From the NCBI GenBank assembly GCA_947178315.1, contig CAMWXW010000023.1, forward strand, positions 1 to 8,119: 8,119 bases of DNA, written 5' to 3'. Position numbers and translations under genes: made by a program. Within the stretch, counting starts at the first letter, position 1, and each line of letters opens with the position of its first letter. Origin of the DNA: an uncultured Desulfovibrionaceae bacterium (GTDB taxonomy: Bacteria; Desulfobacterota; Desulfovibrionia; Desulfovibrionales; Desulfovibrionaceae). The notes under the pieces were generated by a model, which did no database searches, was not told where the DNA came from, and was given only the letters and a program-made list of their open reading frames with translations. This document shows, one piece after another, positions 4,771 to 8,119 of this stretch.

Positions 4771-6586
4771 AGGCGATGGATTCCAACCTCCAAAACATGG
4801 TCTTCTTATCTTACAGATTTTAATAGGCTTTTATGTTTTTGTTTTTCTTGTTCGTATATGGTATTTACAGATATTACAGGCAGATAAGTATAGTAAACTC
4901 GCTCAAGACAATAGATATAGAGAGGTTTCTCTTTATGCGTCACGGGGCTTTATCTTCGATAAGAAAGGAGTCTTACTCGCCCGTAATGAAGTTGCGTATG
5001 CACTTGCTTTTGTACGTGAAGATTCCCGTAATATCCCACAGACACTCGCAAAAATAAGTGAGTGGACAGATATTCCGATTGAAGAATTAGAGGTTAAGTA
5101 TAAGCGTGCTATTTATAAATCAAAGCCGTTTCAGCCTGTTATTCTTGTCGCTGATATTCCTTTCCATCAAGTTGCTCGTATTGAGGCTATGTCTCATGAA
5201 TATCCCGGTATTCGTATTATGACACGTCCACGTCGCTATTATCCAGTCAATACAATATACTCACATATTTTAGGCTATGTTGCTGAGGTTAATGATAAAG
5301 AACTTGATAGAGATCCTGCTTTACGAGTAGGGGATTTTATAGGAAAGCAGGGTATAGAACTCTATTTAGAGCGTACGCTACGTGGAGAAAAAGGAGTATC
5401 AAGAAGAGAGGTCGATGCATCGGGAAGAATTTTGCTTGAAGAGGTGCTTAAGAAACCATTGAGTGGTAAGAATTTAACACTTTCTGTAGATACAGTGCTT
5501 CAACAAAAAGTATGGGATATTTTAGGAGATAAGAGGGCAACAGTTGTCGTTATGAATCCATTTACTGGGAAAATTCTTACCCTTGTCAATCGTCCATCAT
5601 ACGACAATAATCTTTTTACTCGTAAACTTACAAATGAAGAGTGGGTAAAAATACGAGATGATGAACGTAATCCTTTACACAATAAAGCTGTACAAGGAGC
5701 ATATCCTCCTGCCTCTGTATGGAAGATTCCTATGGTCACTATGTTACTTGAGAGAGGAGTTGATCCCAATGAAAGCGTCCGTTGTACTGGAGAGATTACA
5801 GTAGGGAATCAGACGTTTCGATGTTGGCATAAAGGAGGGCATGGACAAGTCAATATGCGTCGTTCTGTTATTGTTTCATGCGATGTTTACTATTATCTCA
5901 TGGCAGAGCGTTATGGTATTCAATATCTTTCTGATAAGGCTAAGGAATATGGTTTTGGACAAAGACTTGGGCTTTCTCTTCCATATGAACACCCCGGTAT
6001 TGTTCCTAGTCCGGAATGGAAAAAAGCTCGTTTTAAGAGAAATTGGCATAAGGGAGAAACTATCAATTTCTCAATAGGACAAGGATATACTCTTGTTACC
6101 CCAATGCAAGTAGCCTCATTCCTTTCAGGACTCATCAATGGAGGCAAAGAGATACGTCCGAGCTTCCTTGAATATGAAGCGCCTGAAGTTATTCGTCAAT
6201 TACCTATTCAAGAAAAACATAGATTGGCTATTCTTGAGTATATGGTAGATACTGTAGCAAGTAGCGAGGGAACGGCAAGAATACTTCGTACACCGGGTGT
6301 GCTTGTAGGAGGGAAAACTGGGACAGCACAAGTTACTAAACTACGTATTATTGACGGTAGACGTGTAAAGGCACATGAATTACCAGAAAAATTTAGAGAT
6401 CACGCATGGATGGCAGCATATGCTACAAAAGATGATCAGACATACGTTATTGTCGTATTGATTGAACATGGAGGAGGCGGTGGTGCTGTTGCAGGTCCTG
6501 TTGCCAAAGCAATTATCGATATTCTTTTCTCTCCTTCATATCAGGAACATCTTCTCTCTAAAAATCATGTACAAGAGAGTGAGTAG
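4754..6586 (+). CDS. mrdA: Penicillin-binding protein 2 (peptidoglycan DD-transpeptidase of the Rod complex)
   Basis: 610 residues, a class B PBP. Order: short cytoplasmic tail, one membrane anchor (about 16-36, GLLILQILIGFYVFVFLVRIW), the pedestal/dimerisation domain with RGFIFDKKGVLLARN and the GKQGIELYLERTLRGEKG segment (about 195-215), then the transpeptidase domain (about 250-600). Catalytic motifs are intact: SVWK with nucleophile Ser321 and Lys324, SCD with Ser375, and KTG at Lys521. It crosslinks glycan strands made by RodA during side-wall growth and is the target of mecillinam in E. coli. Start is GTG: an in-frame TGA at 4748 rules out anything further upstream, and GGGAGG (4738-4743) sits 10 nt before it. 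The start overlaps the mreD end by 17 bp. The next gene, rodA, is its functional partner. Confidence 0.97.
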   Translation: MEIQFEGDGFQPPKHGLLILQILIGFYVFVFLVRIWYLQILQADKYSKLAQDNRYREVSLYASRGFIFDKKGVLLARNEVAYALAFVREDSRNIPQTLAKISEWTDIPIEELEVKYKRAIYKSKPFQPVILVADIPFHQVARIEAMSHEYPGIRIMTRPRRYYPVNTIYSHILGYVAEVNDKELDRDPALRVGDFIGKQGIELYLERTLRGEKGVSRREVDASGRILLEEVLKKPLSGKNLTLSVDTVLQQKVWDILGDKRATVVVMNPFTGKILTLVNRPSYDNNLFTRKLTNEEWVKIRDDERNPLHNKAVQGAYPPASVWKIPMVTMLLERGVDPNESVRCTGEITVGNQTFRCWHKGGHGQVNMRRSVIVSCDVYYYLMAERYGIQYLSDKAKEYGFGQRLGLSLPYEHPGIVPSPEWKKARFKRNWHKGETINFSIGQGYTLVTPMQVASFLSGLINGGKEIRPSFLEYEAPEVIRQLPIQEKHRLAILEYMVDTVASSEGTARILRTPGVLVGGKTGTAQVTKLRIIDGRRVKAHELPEKFRDHAWMAAYATKDDQTYVIVVLIEHGGGGGAVAGPVAKAIIDILFSPSYQEHLLSKNHVQESE

Positions 6587-6595
6587 GAGACTATC

Positions 6596-7714
6596 ATGTT
6601 GCAAGATAATGTATTTAAGCATATAACGCAAATCAATTGGAAGCTGGTTATTTCTTTTCTCTTGCTCTGTATTATTGGTCTTGTCAATCTATACTCTGCA
6701 AGTGGTGTCCGAACTGAAGATGGTCTTTTTGTGAGCTTGTTCTTCCACAAGCAATTAGTATGGGAGTTATTGAGTTTAGGTATTATGCTTGTCATCATTA
6801 TGGTTGATTATAGACATTTTTATGCTATGGCAACAGGGATTTTTATTGCTTCTATTATTCTCCTCATTGCAGTTCCTCTTATCGGAAAAACAGTATATGG
6901 TGCAAAACGATGGATATCACTTGGCTTTTTTAGTATTCAACCGAGTGAGATTGCAAAAATTGCTATGCTACTCATGGGAGCAAAACTTCTCTCACGGCGT
7001 AAAGAGAGTTTAGATTGGGGAGAACTTATTGTTATTTCTTCAATTGCAAGTATTCCAGCACTTCTTGTATTATCTCAGCCTGATCTTGGAACAACAATAT
7101 GTATGCTAGCTATTTTAGGTGGAATTGTATTATTTAGGGGATTAAAAGTTGCTGTGGTTCGTATTTTGCTAATTTTAGTTCCAGTATTCCTACCATTATC
7201 TTGGTTTCTATTACGTGATTATCAAAAGCGTAGGATATTGACTATGCTTAGTCCAGAAAGAGATCCTCTTGGAGCTGGATACCATGTAATACAATCTCAA
7301 ATAGCAATAGGTTCAGGAGGTATGTTAGGTAGTGGATATTTGAGTGGTTCTCAAAGCCAGTTGCGATTTTTGCCTGAAAAACATACAGATTTTGCTCTTG
7401 CTGTTTTTGGTGAAGAGTGGGGTTTTCTTGGTCTTATATTTCTATTGATAGTATATGTGGTCTTTCTCATAGGGATATTTGAAGTAATACGAGATGCAAA
7501 AGATAGATTTGGAAGTTATTTATGTGTAGGCATATTTTTCTATTTCTTTTCTCAGATTTTTGTTAATATGGGAATGGTTATGGGAATAATGCCTGTGGTT
7601 GGAATTCCATTACCTTTTATCAGTTATGGAGGTACTTCAACAGTTGTTAACTTTATTTTTATAGGTATACTTATCAATGTATCCCTACGTAGATTTGTTT
7701 TTAAAACGACATAA
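6596..7714 (+). CDS. rodA: Peptidoglycan glycosyltransferase RodA (SEDS family)
   Basis: 372 residues, a polytopic SEDS protein with about ten membrane helices, the normal size for RodA. RodA polymerises lipid II into glycan strands in complex with PBP2. Visible motifs: NLYSAS in helix 1 (31-36), QPSEIAK (Pro116-Ser-Glu118), SQPDLGTT, the extracellular GSGGMLGSGYLSGSQSQLRFLPEKHTDF loop with Asp265 matching the catalytic aspartate of characterised RodA proteins, and GIPLPFISYGGTS (Ser343-Ser348) near the C-terminus. The ATG at 6596 has AGGAG (6585-6589) at 6-nt spacing, and that site overlaps the mrdA stop codon, so translation is coupled. Length, motifs and neighbours favour RodA over the division paralogue FtsW, which would normally sit in the mur/fts cluster. 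Confidence 0.97.
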   Translation: MLQDNVFKHITQINWKLVISFLLLCIIGLVNLYSASGVRTEDGLFVSLFFHKQLVWELLSLGIMLVIIMVDYRHFYAMATGIFIASIILLIAVPLIGKTVYGAKRWISLGFFSIQPSEIAKIAMLLMGAKLLSRRKESLDWGELIVISSIASIPALLVLSQPDLGTTICMLAILGGIVLFRGLKVAVVRILLILVPVFLPLSWFLLRDYQKRRILTMLSPERDPLGAGYHVIQSQIAIGSGGMLGSGYLSGSQSQLRFLPEKHTDFALAVFGEEWGFLGLIFLLIVYVVFLIGIFEVIRDAKDRFGSYLCVGIFFYFFSQIFVNMGMVMGIMPVVGIPLPFISYGGTSTVVNFIFIGILINVSLRRFVFKTT

Positions 7715-7729
7715 AGAAGGAAAAGATAT

Positions 7730-8062
7730 ATGGCAAAAGATGAAATCAATGCATTTTTAGGTGCGAGTACAATTTTTGATGGAGTTCTTAACTTTACAGG
7801 TACAGTTCGTATAGATGGCACATTTTCTGGAGAAATCAATTCAGAAGGTACTCTTATTATAGGTAATACAGCAAATATTACAGGTAAATTACATATATCG
7901 AATCTTGTTCTAAGTGGCGCTTTTAAGGGAGAAGCTGTTGTTAAAGAACGAGTTCTCTTACAAAAAACGGCTGTTTTTGAAGGTACTATGCACACTCCTA
8001 TGCTAAGTATGGAAGATGGTGCAATATATGAGGGTAATTTACATATGAAACATACTTCCTAG
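7730..8062 (+). CDS. Bactofilin (polymer-forming cytoskeletal protein)
   Basis: 110 residues, nearly all bactofilin core. After a short N-terminus (MAKDEINAFLGAST) comes the family signature FDGVLNFTGTVRIDGTFSGEI, then glycine-punctuated repeats of about 17 residues that predict a right-handed beta-helix of five to six coils (to about residue 105). Bactofilins polymerise without nucleotide into non-polar filaments, often membrane-bound through the N-terminus, and help localise cell-wall enzymes; Helicobacter CcmA, for example, acts in cell shape. No catalytic domain, signal peptide or membrane helix is present, and no M23 peptidase partner is visible here. AAGGA (7717-7721) lies 8 nt before the ATG; the gene begins 15 bp after rodA on the same strand and is very probably the last gene in view of the elongation operon. 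Confidence 0.93.
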   Translation: MAKDEINAFLGASTIFDGVLNFTGTVRIDGTFSGEINSEGTLIIGNTANITGKLHISNLVLSGAFKGEAVVKERVLLQKTAVFEGTMHTPMLSMEDGAIYEGNLHMKHTS

Positions 8063-8119
8063 TATATAGAATCCGTATCTACTTTGTTTGTTATTGCATT
8101 TATTAAATATATATGGTAT
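8063..8119. other. Window end without a recognisable feature
   Basis: The 57 bp after the bactofilin stop are AT-rich and contain no clear hairpin terminator and no start codon with a ribosome-binding site, so whether the operon continues cannot be judged from here. Confidence 0.5.

Noticed and set aside
7624..7995. 123-residue minus-strand open frame across rodA end and the bactofilin gene
   Set aside because: It is antisense to two well-supported genes, resembles no family I know and has no evident initiation signal.
8113..8119. ATG at the right edge as the start of another gene
   Set aside because: It is preceded only by A/T sequence with no ribosome-binding site, and too little follows to judge.
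1..8119. Mobile element, CRISPR array, tRNA or rRNA
   Set aside because: No transposase or integrase motif, no regularly spaced direct repeats and no tRNA-like or rRNA-like sequence were seen on either strand.

Overview
The window is an AT-rich (by eye well under 45% GC) bacterial chromosome segment. It has two halves read in opposite directions. The MreB, MreC, RodA and TIGR01212-type radical SAM proteins look most like those of Desulfovibrionaceae (sulfate-reducer lineage, Desulfobacterota). The low GC would suit a low-GC or host-associated member such as a Lawsonia-like lineage. This assignment rests on remembered family resemblance, not on a search.

Left half (1-2312, minus strand): positions 1-191 hold no gene, only a stem-loop with a T-tract that would terminate rightward transcription from outside the window. 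Next come a single-domain rhodanese (192-518) and a hemerythrin-like di-iron protein of the RIC/YtfE type (553-1044). They form a two-gene operon transcribed leftward from a near-consensus sigma-70 promoter (-35 TTGACT, 16-bp spacer, -10 TATAAT) at 1132-1159. TTAGGG-type inverted repeats lie over that promoter and its leader. Upstream is a radical SAM gene of the TIGR01212/YhcC family; its real start is at 2312 rather than at the longer reading-frame start at 2366.

Right half (2370-8062, plus strand): this is a compact cell-elongation (rod-shape) operon, mreB - mreC - mreD - mrdA (PBP2) - rodA - bactofilin. The genes abut or overlap: mreC/mreD 0 bp apart, mreD/mrdA overlap by 17 bp, mrdA/rodA 9 bp apart, rodA/bactofilin 15 bp apart. 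MreB filaments organise the machine at the membrane, MreC and MreD link cytoskeleton to periplasm, RodA polymerises lipid II glycan strands, PBP2 crosslinks them, and the bactofilin adds a second, nucleotide-free polymer. All catalytic motifs are intact.

The most unusual point is the start of mreC. The membrane anchor lies upstream of every ATG, GTG or TTG in its frame. The only plausible initiator is an ATT codon overlapping the mreB stop codon, preceded by the same purine-rich 10-mer that precedes mreB. The second point of interest is the promoter/operator/leader arrangement of the hemerythrin-rhodanese operon. I saw no mobile element, CRISPR array, tRNA or rRNA. The window is mostly conserved core-genome sequence, and I do not claim a wholly new system in it.
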